Source: Dehalococcoidia bacterium
GTDB lineage: Bacteria; Chloroflexota; Dehalococcoidia; UBA2979
Assembly: GCA_009379925.1 (NCBI GenBank)
Contig: WHSU01000026.1
Location: 1 to 45,533, forward strand
Reading direction: 5' to 3'
DNA length: 45,533 nt
Shown here: one piece after another, positions 30,470-39,139 of the stretch
Layout: the number at the start of each line of letters is the position of its first letter
Numbering within the stretch: the first letter of the stretch is position 1
Position numbers and translations under genes: made by a program
The notes under the pieces: generated by a model
The model's database searches: none
The model's input: only the letters and a program-made list of their open reading frames with translations
Told to the model about the DNA's origin: nothing

Positions 30470-32401
30470 ATGTCTACCCGAAGGCGATGGTTCCGTGCCC
30501 TGGCCGTCCGTGGCCGCCTGGCCTTGCTCGTCGCGCTCCCCCTTGCGGCGCTGACCCCGCTCCCCGCGTCCGGACAGGAGGCGCCACCGCCGAGCCTGCA
30601 GGTGGTTGCGGTGACGCACGCCCCGGACGGCACGATCACCCTGTCACTGTCCCGCACGGCTGATGGACTGGACCCGATCAGCGTGTCCGCGATCCTGAAT
30701 GGGGTGCCGGTCGACGTTGCCTCCCTCGAGGAGTCCCGCCCCGACCCGACGTCCGTCACGATTGTGGTCGACACGAGCGGCAGCATGCAGGGCGCACCTC
30801 TGGCGTCGGCGCAGGACGCCGCCCGCGCATTGGTCGAACGGCTCGACCCCGATGACCCCGTGGCGATCGTGGGCTTCTCCGCGCAGCCGGTGCTGCTCTC
30901 CGACTTCACCACCGATCGCGAGGTGACCCGCGCGGTCCTGAACACGCTGGTTGCGGCCGGCGACACGGCACTGTTCGACGCCGTGCGGCTCTCCGCGGAC
31001 CTGCTCGCCAATGCGCCGACGCAGGGCTCTCGGGCCATGGTGCTGCTGTCGGACGGCGTGGACTCCGGCGACAGCGGCGACGCGGCGGAGGGACTGGCGC
31101 TCGTCGCCGCCCAGGACATCGATGTCTACGCCTTCGCGCTGGGCAGCGAGACGGACGTCGAGTACCTCCAGCGGCTGTCCGCGACGGGCGCCTACTGGGA
31201 GGTCGCCAGCGAGGAAGCGCTCGCCTCGCTCTTTGAGTCCCTGGGCAACCGCCTGGGCGCCACCATCCGCGTTGACATCGCCGCACCCCCGCTGCCGATC
31301 GGCGAGCACACCGTCGAACTGCGCGGGAACCTGAACGGCACGCCGGTCACCGCGCAGACGACCTTGAACGTGACGAACGACGCCCTGCTGTCCGCGGAGG
31401 TAACAGAGAACGAGGTCGACCGCCTCGTGGTCGCCCTGCAGACGTCCGTCCCGCTTGCGATGCTGGACATTCGCGGCGTGATCGGCGGCGTCGAGGTCCG
31501 TCCCACACGCGAGGGGACGGTGTTCTTCGACTACTGGCTCCTGACACCCGGCTCACACGAGGCGGAGATCATCGCGAACGTCAGTGGCGGCTTGGCGGCG
31601 CGCCGCACCATCACCGTCGACATCCCGGTGCTAGAGCCGATACTGACCGTCCGCACGGACACGTCGGTCACACCGCCGGTCCTCAACGTCTCAGCCCGCG
31701 TGCAAGGCGGCGGTGAGGGAAGCGTCCTCCGTGTGCTCGTCGACCGCGAGGTACTCGCGGAGGGGCCGGCCAACGAGACCCTAATGGTCGGCGCAGAGGG
31801 CCTCGACGACGCAACCGTGGAGCTGGTTGGGGCGGATGCGACCGCGCTGGTCAGCGAGTCCGTCCGCGCCCTCTCAGCCGACGTGGCGAAAGACGGCGGA
31901 GGCGTGTCGCTGATGACCATCCTGCTCGGACTCGGCGCGGTGGGTGCGGCCGGGGGCGCCGGCTTCCTCTACTGGCGGCAGCGTCAAGCGCCGCCCGCGC
32001 CCGCGGTGCGGTCGATGCGCGCCCGTCCGGTGCGGCGAGCCGTGCCGGCCGCTGTCACTCGGGACACGCTGGGACAGTTGATCCTGCGGACACCCGAGGG
32101 CAGCGAGCGCGCGATCCCCATGGGGCTGAAGCCGCTCACCGTCGGCAGCTCCATTGACTGCGACGTCGTGCTGCACAGCCCGGCGATCCGGCCCGTCCAC
32201 GCGCGTGTTTCGGCGCGGCCGAACGGGGAGTTCCAGGTCCACGGCGTGGCGCAGTCATCCGCCTCGCCGTATCTGAACGACCGCCACGATGAGTGGGCGG
32301 TCCTGAGTTCTGGCGAGTCGATCGCGATCGGCGATCACGTGATCACCCTGCTCACCGAAGCAGAGACGGAGGAAGTCGGCCATGCCATCTTCCACGACTG
32401 A
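30470..32401 (+). CDS. Secreted VWA domain - membrane anchor - cytoplasmic FHA protein
   Basis: A 643-residue protein. A basic signal sequence ends near ALTPLPASGQEA. A VWA domain at residues about 95-270 has an intact MIDAS (DTSGSM, then Thr in GDTALFDAV, then LLSDGVDSGD). About 200 residues of beta-rich extracytoplasmic repeats follow, then one helix (residues about 480-502) and a basic stop (WRQRQ). The tail from residue 535 is FHA-like (LTVGSSIDCDVVLHSPAI, HARVSARPNGEFQVHG), but the usual GR..S and SxxH residues are partly changed. The layout implies metal-dependent adhesion or ligand binding outside and phospho-Thr-type recognition inside. ATG 30470 follows AGAGAGG; ATG 30449, overlapping the peptidase stop, is possible. 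It is probably cotranscribed with the Tad genes. Confidence 0.8.
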   Translation: MSTRRRWFRALAVRGRLALLVALPLAALTPLPASGQEAPPPSLQVVAVTHAPDGTITLSLSRTADGLDPISVSAILNGVPVDVASLEESRPDPTSVTIVVDTSGSMQGAPLASAQDAARALVERLDPDDPVAIVGFSAQPVLLSDFTTDREVTRAVLNTLVAAGDTALFDAVRLSADLLANAPTQGSRAMVLLSDGVDSGDSGDAAEGLALVAAQDIDVYAFALGSETDVEYLQRLSATGAYWEVASEEALASLFESLGNRLGATIRVDIAAPPLPIGEHTVELRGNLNGTPVTAQTTLNVTNDALLSAEVTENEVDRLVVALQTSVPLAMLDIRGVIGGVEVRPTREGTVFFDYWLLTPGSHEAEIIANVSGGLAARRTITVDIPVLEPILTVRTDTSVTPPVLNVSARVQGGGEGSVLRVLVDREVLAEGPANETLMVGAEGLDDATVELVGADATALVSESVRALSADVAKDGGGVSLMTILLGLGAVGAAGGAGFLYWRQRQAPPAPAVRSMRARPVRRAVPAAVTRDTLGQLILRTPEGSERAIPMGLKPLTVGSSIDCDVVLHSPAIRPVHARVSARPNGEFQVHGVAQSSASPYLNDRHDEWAVLSSGESIAIGDHVITLLTEAETEEVGHAIFHD

Positions 32402-33677
32402 AGCCCGAGACATCTATGACCTGCTGGGCATCAGCCCGGAGGCGTCCCCCAAAATGGCACAGGCCATGTACTGGGCGCGCATCCGCGAGCTTCGTGAGGC
32501 GGAGCGGGCAGGTGAACCGAACGCCCGAGACGAGATCGAGCAGCTCAACGATGCGCTGCAGATCATCTCGGACGATTCACGCCGTGTGGCCTACAACCGC
32601 GGGGAGGAGCTCCCCGAGCCCGGCACCACGGCAACGTCGGGGGCCACGCCGATCCCGGCGCGGCGAGGTAAGCGCTCGCCTCGGGCGGTTGCGGTGGGCG
32701 CCGGTATCTTCGCCGCCAGCATGGTCGCGCTGTTCGCCACGGACGCGGCCGGGATGGAGCTGCTCGCAAGGCCGGTCCCGCCCCTGATCTTCATCCTGGT
32801 GATCGGCACGTTGGGCGCCGGCCTGGTAGGCGCCGGGCTGCAGCGGCGCTTGCTCCGCACCCCATTCGACGTGCTGGAACTGGCGCCCGGCGCCACGCCC
32901 GAGGACATCGACTTCGCGTATCGCACGCTGGCCAGCTCCTGGTTGGCCCAGCTGCGCAATGCACCGGACCTGGCGCTCGAGTCGTTGGAGCAGCTGGACC
33001 GTGCCTACACCCTGGCGATGGCGCCGCACGTGGACAGCCTGTCCAGGGGTGGCGGCGCCAACCTCGCGCAGGCCGTCCGTGGCCTTGCGGCGTGGCTGCG
33101 CGGGCGCGACTGGCAGCAAGTGGCCGGTGGCGCCGTCGCGGTAACCGGTCGCTTGGTGGCGGGCACGGCGCGTGTCGTCAGCTGGGGCGTGACCTCGATG
33201 ATCGCCGTCTATCGTGGCGAGGAGGTCGCCAGGTTCGGCCAGGAGGAACACGAGGCGCCCGAGATTCAACTCGACCTGCAGCGCCGGCTTTCCGCCAGTG
33301 TCCACGTACTGGCGCAGGAGGGGCTCGAGCAGCCACGGGAGACCGGCCAGGTATCAACCGCCGGCGGCCTGTACGAGATCGTGCTGGAGACGCCGGTCGG
33401 CGCGCGACGCGTCGGGCTGGGAGAACGCCCGCTGCGCATCGGATCCGCCGCCGACGCCGACATTGCGGTCGAGCTGGTCGACGAGGCCGACGGCAACGAG
33501 CAGGTGCTGCTCTGGGTCAACGGCGAGGACCTGGTCCTCCATGCGACAGCCGGCGCCACCTGCACGGTGAACGGCACGCCCTCGACGTGGGCGCGCCTGG
33601 AGGTCGGCGATGCGATCACCATCGGCGCCACCATGCTGCAGGTGCAGCGCGCACAGAGGGTGGAGCCGGCGGCATAG
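32382..33677 (+). CDS. Two J-domain-like modules, two membrane helices and an FHA-like domain
   Basis: A 431-residue protein overlapping the VWA gene by 20 bp. Residues about 8-70 look like a J domain (DIYDLLGISPEAS ... LNDALQIISDDSRRVAYN) in which the HPD motif is missing. Two helices follow at about 100-150, ending in RRLL. A second J-like stretch has FDVLELAPGATPEDIDFAYR and LEQLDRAYTLAM, again without HPD. An amphipathic middle and, from about residue 325, an FHA-like sandwich (RPLRIGSAADADIAVEL, VNGTPSTWARLEVGDAI) complete it. Without HPD it should not stimulate Hsp70, so the J-like parts probably serve as protein-binding modules. The tight overlap ties it to the VWA-FHA protein. No known family covers the whole architecture. 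Confidence 0.72.
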   Translation: MPSSTTEARDIYDLLGISPEASPKMAQAMYWARIRELREAERAGEPNARDEIEQLNDALQIISDDSRRVAYNRGEELPEPGTTATSGATPIPARRGKRSPRAVAVGAGIFAASMVALFATDAAGMELLARPVPPLIFILVIGTLGAGLVGAGLQRRLLRTPFDVLELAPGATPEDIDFAYRTLASSWLAQLRNAPDLALESLEQLDRAYTLAMAPHVDSLSRGGGANLAQAVRGLAAWLRGRDWQQVAGGAVAVTGRLVAGTARVVSWGVTSMIAVYRGEEVARFGQEEHEAPEIQLDLQRRLSASVHVLAQEGLEQPRETGQVSTAGGLYEIVLETPVGARRVGLGERPLRIGSAADADIAVELVDEADGNEQVLLWVNGEDLVLHATAGATCTVNGTPSTWARLEVGDAITIGATMLQVQRAQRVEPAA

Positions 33678-33874
33678 GCACGCGGCAGCGAGGCGATGTG
33701 CGGAGGCGCCGCGGGTGACCGCGGCGTCTTCGCGTGGGGCGCACGGACACGCGCGGATCGGGGAGCGCCCGCCGACGGTCGCGGGGAATCCCCTGTCCGA
33801 CACCGGCCAGGGCTGGCCGACAGTCAGAGCACCGTCAGGATGAGGTCCGGCCCGTGAGATCTGGGAGCGTAGGG

Positions 33875-34120
33875 ATGATGCGCAAGAGCGAAGCCCTGGA
33901 CAACGTGTCCTTCCTGTTGACCAGCGTCACCAACGCTCGCCGGGGGCAGGAGGCGGTCGCCCGAGCGGAACTGGTCGCCGGACTGAGCGAGACCGATACG
34001 CTCGACGAGCACCAGCTGCTCGCGCTCCTGGACACGCTCGCCGCCGAGGGCGGCCCGATCCAGCGGAAGGCGGAGGAGATCGCGAGCTGGAGGGCGGACT
34101 CCTCGTCCGCCGCCGCCTGA
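33875..34120 (+). CDS. Small helical hypothetical protein
   Basis: An 81-residue soluble, acidic, probably all-helical protein (ALDNVSFLLTSVTNARRGQE, then LDEHQLLALLDTLAAEGG). ATG 33875 has GGGAGCG and AGGG just upstream; the in-frame start at 33734 gives low-complexity residues. It follows the J-like/FHA gene after 197 bp with no detectable terminator. No family recognised. Confidence 0.5.
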   Translation: MMRKSEALDNVSFLLTSVTNARRGQEAVARAELVAGLSETDTLDEHQLLALLDTLAAEGGPIQRKAEEIASWRADSSSAAA

Positions 34121-34232
34121 GCCGCTCCTGACTGTTGGAGCCGCTCCACCGCCTCAGACTGTATATGCTTCTTACGAACCCTCTTATGCGCTGCTCGACA
34201 AGCCGTCGTACTCTTCGCGGAAGGATCGCCGC

Positions 34233-34466
34233 GTGGAGAGACGAGGAGCGGGAGTGCAGCTCAAGGGCGCATCGGCGCTGCGGACCGCGATCATGGGCCT
34301 CATCGGCATCCTGTACGCGCAGGTGGCCGCGGGCGCGATCGTCCTGGTGCTGAAGTTCGCGACTGACGGCAGCGTGACGGCGCTGTTGTTCCTCCTCCCC
34401 GCCGCCGGCGCGATGTGGATCGTGACTGAGGCGCTCAAGGAGACGGCCCGCGGCCTGCGCTCCTAG
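34233..34466 (+). CDS. Small two-helix membrane protein
   Basis: 77 residues from GTG 34233 (GGAAGGA upstream) or 70 from GTG 34254 (GAGGAG upstream). Two hydrophobic helices (about residues 18-42 and 48-66) are separated by KFATDGS, with a charged tail ETARGLRS. No family is recognised. A direct repeat GAGCCGCTCC occurs twice just upstream (34119-34128 and 34138-34147). Confidence 0.55.
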   Translation: MERRGAGVQLKGASALRTAIMGLIGILYAQVAAGAIVLVLKFATDGSVTALLFLLPAAGAMWIVTEALKETARGLRS

Positions 34467-34531
34467 CCCCCGTAGACTGCCCATTTACAGAACGTCTGTG
34501 CTATTATCCTCCTCGCGTTGAGGAGGGATCG

Positions 34532-35053
34532 ATGGCGACGTGGGCGGAGTTCGCAGAAGGCCCAGCCGAGGTGCGGGAGCACCAGACTCCGGATGCACCC
34601 GGCGAGTGGGTGGCGTTCGAGGGCGGTGCGACGGCCCTCGCCGCGGCCGGCGAGCGGTTGCTCTTCGAGGATGTCCCCGTCGCCCTGCTCGGGACGGTGA
34701 CCTCCGACGGCCGCCCGCGCATTCACCCGTTCATCCCGAAGGTCGCCGATGGGCGCCTCTGGGCGTTCATCGTGCAGCACTCGCCAAAGCGGGAAGACCT
34801 CGAGCGTCGCGGGCAGTACACCATCCACGCAGGACTTGCCGACGAGGACGAGGAGTTCTGGGTCGCGGGCCGTGCACGACGAGAGGACGATCCCGACACT
34901 CGCGAGGCCGCTCGCCTGGTCATGCCGCATCCGATCCACGACTGGGAGGTCCTCTACGAGTTCGACCTCGAACTCGTCGGCTGGACCAGGTGGCTGGACT
35001 GGGGCACGCCGAGGCACCGGCCCGTCCACTATCGCTGGCGAGCCGCCACCTAA
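34532..35053 (+). CDS. Pyridoxamine 5'-phosphate oxidase-like FMN-binding protein
   Basis: A 173-residue split-barrel flavin-binding protein. The core ALLGTVTSDGRPRIHPFIPK followed by LWAFIVQHSPKREDLERRG matches the PNPOx-like family that binds FMN or F420. Residues specific to true pyridoxamine oxidase are not evident, so it is more likely a general nitro-, heme- or F420-dependent reductase relative. GAGGAGGG precedes the ATG. Upstream there is a possible -10, TATTAT (34502-34507), and an inverted repeat ACAGA-ACG-TCTGT (34487-34499). The 3' end overlaps the convergent hydrolase by 4 bp. Confidence 0.82.
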   Translation: MATWAEFAEGPAEVREHQTPDAPGEWVAFEGGATALAAAGERLLFEDVPVALLGTVTSDGRPRIHPFIPKVADGRLWAFIVQHSPKREDLERRGQYTIHAGLADEDEEFWVAGRARREDDPDTREAARLVMPHPIHDWEVLYEFDLELVGWTRWLDWGTPRHRPVHYRWRAAT

Positions 35054-36960
35054 GCAGCAGGCACCACGGACAACACCACTCTCGACGGGTGCTCCGCCGA
35101 ATGGTGGACCGTGTTCGTGGCGACGTGCGTCCGCGTGTGCCGCCCGACGGGCTCACCGGTATTCGGGTTCACATCGAACCGCGGGAACGACGAGGAGCTG
35201 ACGAGCACCTGGATGCGGTGTCCGGCGGCAAAGCGGTTGGAGGTCGGATAGAGCGCGAACCGCACCTCGGTGACCTCGCCCGGCTGGAGCAGGCGGGGGC
35301 AGTCCATGCCCTCGCGGTAGCGGGCGCGCATGATCCCGTCCGTGATGTTGAGGCGGTAGCCCTCGGGCCACGCGTCCGAGGGGGGATAGACATCCTGGAG
35401 CATAACGAAGAAGTCCGTATCCGGTGCGTCGGAATCCACGTACAACACCGCCTCCACCGGTCCAATCGCCTCCAGGTCCTCCGCCAGCGGCTCCGAGGTG
35501 AAGGCGAGGACATCCGGACGGTCCTCCAGCGGTCCGAACGGTCCGCCGCCGCTGTGGACATCGGGGCGCGTCCGCTGGTCCGCCCCGCCCTGCACGACCA
35601 TCACTCGCATGAGGGTGATCGGCGTGGCGACCGTGACCCGGGGCGGTGTCGGCACCACCTCGTTCAGGGACGACGTGTTCGCCGAGATGGTGGGCAGGGG
35701 ATCCGCGGGGTCGAACCGGAAGGTCGAGGCGCCAACCTGGGCATCGGGCGCCGCACTGGCGCCCAGAGCGCCGTCCGATAGCAGGTAGAACGGTCGCGGC
35801 TGCGCCTCGGCCAGCGGCCAGTCGGGGGCGTCTCGCCACGCACCGCCGTGGAGCAGTCGGCCCTCGGCCGTCCGCTCGCCCGAGCCGCCGCCCATCACGA
35901 AGATGCGCGCGGCGCTCTCTTCGCCGACACCGTTGTCGACGCCGCGGAGCCAGTGGTCGAACCAGCGGAGCAGGACGTGGCGGCGGTTGTCAGTGCGTGC
36001 CCCGCCGCGGCTCTGTCCAATGGGCGCGTCCGACCCAAGCTCCACCTCGCCCGCCCACGAGTGGTCGAGCGCCGCGTCGCCGTGTGTCCACGGTCCCATC
36101 AGTAGCCGCTGCTGCCCCAGCCGCCCCTTCAGCGACACGTACCGGTCGGTCGTCGCCTTCGTGTAGGAGTCGTACCACCCGCCCGAGTACATCGTGGGGA
36201 CATCCGCCGTCTCGTCGTCGTACGGTTCGAAGTTCAGGCCGCGCTGACGCCAGAATTCGCCGTCGTCGGCGTGCTCGTAGAGGTCCCGCGCCCACTGCTC
36301 GTAGACCGGGAGCCCCTCCAGCGGTGTGTTGCCCTCGGTCCATGGGAGGCGCCGGAGCCACTCGTACATATCGATCGAGTTCTGGTGCAGCCGGCGCTGT
36401 AGGATGGGGTCGCGTGCTGCTTCGGGCGAGACGGCGCCGTGACTGACCGCCCAGGTGAGCCAGCGCAGTTCCAGCGCGCCGTTATGTCGCAGAGCGGTCG
36501 AGTTCCCGTTCGACCCGCCCTGGTTGATCCACATCGCGCGCAGGTGCGGCGGCCGTTCGAGCGCCAGCGCGCCCTGCACCCACCCGGAATACGAGGTCCC
36601 AAAGGTGCCGACGTTGCTGTCGCAGAAGGGCTGCGCGGCCGCCCACTCGACGGCGTCATAGCCGTCGGGGCCCTCGTTCGCCAGCAGCCGGAACTCGCCC
36701 TCCGAGCCAAAGCGGCCACGCACGTCCTGAAGGACGAGGACATAGCCGTGGCTGGCCCAGAACTCGCCTTCGCGCTGGTAGCGGTCCAGCCTGCGGTCGT
36801 ATGGCGTGCGGACCATGACCGCCGGGAACGGCCCGGGCAGCGGCGCCCCGTCGAGCGCCGGCCGCCACACGTCTGTGGCCAGCCGCGCGCCGTCGCGCGT
36901 TCGCATCTCCACGTCCCGCGCCAGCATCACGCCGTAGTCCGGTCTCGACGCCTCGGTCAT
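35050..36960 (-). CDS. CocE/NonD-family serine hydrolase (X-Pro dipeptidyl-peptidase-like)
   Basis: A 636-residue enzyme. The N-terminal alpha/beta-hydrolase (RDGARLATDVWRPA, then VRTPYDRRLDRY and VLVLQDVRGRFGSEGEF) has the nucleophile Ser in GTSYSGW (residue 123) and a downstream PTMYSGGWYDSY segment. The C-terminal jelly-roll domain (from about residue 420) ends RIQVLVSSSSFPRFDVNPNT, as in CocE proteins. It likely hydrolyses an ester or amide; there is no signal peptide, so it is cytoplasmic. ATG 36960 is chosen because GGGGAGGG lies upstream and the added residues from 37011 are not conserved-looking. Confidence 0.92.
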   Translation of the reverse strand: MTEASRPDYGVMLARDVEMRTRDGARLATDVWRPALDGAPLPGPFPAVMVRTPYDRRLDRYQREGEFWASHGYVLVLQDVRGRFGSEGEFRLLANEGPDGYDAVEWAAAQPFCDSNVGTFGTSYSGWVQGALALERPPHLRAMWINQGGSNGNSTALRHNGALELRWLTWAVSHGAVSPEAARDPILQRRLHQNSIDMYEWLRRLPWTEGNTPLEGLPVYEQWARDLYEHADDGEFWRQRGLNFEPYDDETADVPTMYSGGWYDSYTKATTDRYVSLKGRLGQQRLLMGPWTHGDAALDHSWAGEVELGSDAPIGQSRGGARTDNRRHVLLRWFDHWLRGVDNGVGEESAARIFVMGGGSGERTAEGRLLHGGAWRDAPDWPLAEAQPRPFYLLSDGALGASAAPDAQVGASTFRFDPADPLPTISANTSSLNEVVPTPPRVTVATPITLMRVMVVQGGADQRTRPDVHSGGGPFGPLEDRPDVLAFTSEPLAEDLEAIGPVEAVLYVDSDAPDTDFFVMLQDVYPPSDAWPEGYRLNITDGIMRARYREGMDCPRLLQPGEVTEVRFALYPTSNRFAAGHRIQVLVSSSSFPRFDVNPNTGEPVGRHTRTHVATNTVHHSAEHPSRVVLSVVPAA

Positions 36961-37314
36961 GGTCACCCTCCCCGCCGCGCCGGCATTGTAGACGCGGCGT
37001 CGATGGTCCACCGCTCGTGGGGTACGTCGCTACTACGCCCGCGCACACCCGGCGGAGCATCGTGGCTCGTGTGCGATGCGAGCGACCCGCAACGGGATCG
37101 CGGGACGCGTGCAGCCGTTGCGGAGGGTTGACACGAGCCAGGCCGGTAAGGCAGGCTCGCGCCACGGCGCCAGACCAGTCGCCGAGCCGTGGGACATCCG
37201 CGCCAGCCGGGGTCCCGTCGGCGAAGGGGAAGCTGCCCTCACGGTTGTCAATGTCGCAGGCCATCTCACAACACCACGTCGCTGGCGGGCGGGGGTGTCA
37301 AGAGGAGGCTTGTC
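36961..37314. other. 354-bp intergenic region between divergent genes, with weak hairpins
   Basis: No convincing gene. A hairpin with arms GAGCC and GGCTC around a shorter GCC/GGC stem lies at 37135-37158. A TTGACA at 37128-37133 could be a -35, but a matching -10 is not clear. AGAGGAGG at 37301-37308 is the ribosome site of the next gene. Confidence 0.4.
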
Positions 37315-38385
37315 ATGACCAAAGACGCCAGTTTCAAGAATGTTGTCCGCCGCCACGCGCAGGAAACGGGTCAGCGCTACACCGAAGCGCTGACCGACCT
37401 CGAGGGCCTCGGCTCGCGCATGTTCCACGAGCCGACCGCCGAGCGGCTGCTCGCCCATCTCCGGGACCGCTACGGCATCGACGCAGTCGCCGCGACAAAG
37501 GTCAGCCAGCACAAGTCCTACGTCTTCCGCATCGACAGGAACGATGGCGAGCCGTGGATCGCCCGCGCGTTTCCCCCCGCTCGCCCGCGGGCGGGCGTCG
37601 AGGCCGACGCCGCGATCCTGCGGTTCCTCGCCCGGCACGACTACCCGGCTGAGCGGCTAGCGGTCGAGGACGCGGTGTCAGACTTCGACGGAAGCTCAGT
37701 CCTCGTCACCCGGTTCGTCGCGAGCAGGCCGTTCCCAGGGGTCAGCGAGAAGCTGGGCATGATGGGCGACCTGCTTGGGCGGCTGCACGCGCTGCCATTC
37801 GACGAGTCCGCCAGCCGACCCGGTGGGGCCAGTGGTGAGGACCCCAGCCGTGAGGGCAGCCCGCGGCAGGACCTGCTGGCGGCCCTCGCGTTCCTCGATG
37901 CTGTCGATACGAAGGTCTCACGGGCCCAGCGCGAGCCATTCGAGCGGCTCCGCGACCAGGTGCGCTCAGCGGACGATGGTCACGGCCTGCCCGAGGCGTT
38001 GCTCCACGGCAACCTCGTCCACGACCCTGATCACGCGCTCTTGACCGAGCAGGGACCGGTGGCGATCAACTGGAAGGCGGCGGGGCGCGGGCCGCGGCTC
38101 GCCGACTTCGCCTGGCTGATGTGGGGCACCTGGCGCGATGCGGACCGCATCAAGGCGGCCGTAAACGCGTACCGTCGCCACGTCGAGTTGACCGACGACG
38201 AACTGGACCGGTTCGAGGCGGTGATGTACGTACGGCCGCTGTACCTGGTCAGCTTCGGCTACCTGCGTTCCCTCACCAACGGCCACCAGCCCGGCGGCAG
38301 CGAAGGCAGGATCGACTGGGGCTTCATCGACCCGGAGTACATCAGCGCAACCGCAGCCGCGACCCGAGCCGCGTTCCGCCGATGA
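37315..38385 (+). CDS. Aminoglycoside-phosphotransferase-fold protein lacking catalytic Asp residues
   Basis: A 356-residue protein. A short N-terminal helix motif (SFKNVVRRHAQETGQRYTEA) precedes an APH/CHK kinase-like domain: a nucleotide-side lobe (SYVFRIDRNDGEPWIARAFP), a hinge (SSVLVTRFV) and the catalytic region. The Brenner-type loop HGDxxxxN reads LLHGNLVHDPDHALL, and the metal motif IDWxxA reads INWKAAGRGPRLADFAWL. In both, the key Asp is Asn. The fold and GPxxxDxA segment are otherwise intact, so this is probably a pseudokinase or a binding protein, not an antibiotic-inactivating enzyme. AGAGGAGG precedes the ATG. Confidence 0.78.
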   Translation: MTKDASFKNVVRRHAQETGQRYTEALTDLEGLGSRMFHEPTAERLLAHLRDRYGIDAVAATKVSQHKSYVFRIDRNDGEPWIARAFPPARPRAGVEADAAILRFLARHDYPAERLAVEDAVSDFDGSSVLVTRFVASRPFPGVSEKLGMMGDLLGRLHALPFDESASRPGGASGEDPSREGSPRQDLLAALAFLDAVDTKVSRAQREPFERLRDQVRSADDGHGLPEALLHGNLVHDPDHALLTEQGPVAINWKAAGRGPRLADFAWLMWGTWRDADRIKAAVNAYRRHVELTDDELDRFEAVMYVRPLYLVSFGYLRSLTNGHQPGGSEGRIDWGFIDPEYISATAAATRAAFRR

Positions 38386-38504
38386 CGAAGCGCACTCCGA
38401 GCCGCGATTCCTGAGGTACTGGCGCTTCTCGGCGATCGTTCCAGCAGTTGCTAGGAACCCGACGCAACGTGGTGGGACCTGGGCCACCGGAACCACCAGG
38501 ACGC

Positions 38505-38535
38505 CGATGGGCCCCGACGAAGTCGGGGCCCATCG
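38505..38535. terminator. 14-bp perfect hairpin (terminator or REP-like)
   Basis: CGATGGGCCCCGAC (38505-38518) and GTCGGGGCCCATCG (38522-38535) pair perfectly around GAA. It lies 120 bp after the phosphotransferase-like gene. There is no T-tract. The core GGCCCCGAC recurs in the hairpin at 45151. Confidence 0.7.
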
Positions 38536-38647
38536 TGGGACATGCTGTCGCGGATGACCCGTTGGGCTCGGCAGCGTACGCATCAGGGGGCTTCCGCTCC
38601 GGGGTGCACAATCATGCCCCAACCGGCGGCTCGAAGGCGAACACACG

Positions 38648-39055
38648 ATGCGATACCGAGGCCCGACCCGCGCGACCCGTCCGCCGATGCAGGCAACCCT
38701 CGTCTACGACGGGGAGTGCCCCTTCTGTTGCGCGTCGGCTCGCTGGATTCAGCGCCACGCCCGCGAACAGCTGCTCCTGCTCACGTTCGAGGACATGCCA
38801 GGAAGTGGCCTGCTCACCGTGCTCTCGCGAGATGAGATCGGCCGGTCCGCGCACTGCATCACGCCGGGCGGCATCGAGTATCACGGCGGCGAGTCCGTCA
38901 CGCAGGTGCTGCGGCTCACGCGCCTCGGCTGGCTGGGCCGGCTCCTCGACCTCCCACTGGCCACCGTCGCCCGCGACATCACCTACGCCGGCATCGACCG
39001 GGCGCGGCCGCTGCTCTCGCGGTTCGTCCGCGGCGAGTGCCGGGGCCACGTGTAG
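38648..39055 (+). CDS. DCC-family (DUF393) thiol-disulfide oxidoreductase-like protein
   Basis: A 135-residue protein with the family opening LVYDGECPFCCASARWIQ, whose CxxC pair would be redox-active or metal-binding. The middle strand LLLLTFEDMPGSG and the ending SRFVRGECRG follow. DUF393 members have a thioredoxin-like pattern but uncertain partners. The ATG at 38648 is used; an internal ATG at 38687 would begin right before the domain and is possible. It lies 84 bp before the oxidase gene. Confidence 0.8.
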   Translation: MRYRGPTRATRPPMQATLVYDGECPFCCASARWIQRHAREQLLLLTFEDMPGSGLLTVLSRDEIGRSAHCITPGGIEYHGGESVTQVLRLTRLGWLGRLLDLPLATVARDITYAGIDRARPLLSRFVRGECRGHV

Positions 39056-39139
39056 TGCTCACGGAGGTGGTGGCGGGCGCGAAGGGGAACCACGCCCGTT
39101 GGTCGCCACCCGCCTCCGCCGTGGGCTAACCTCACCGGC

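Noticed and set aside
37315-38385. Aminoglycoside resistance gene
   Set aside because: The fold matches, but the catalytic HGD and IDW aspartates are both Asn, so drug phosphorylation is unlikely.
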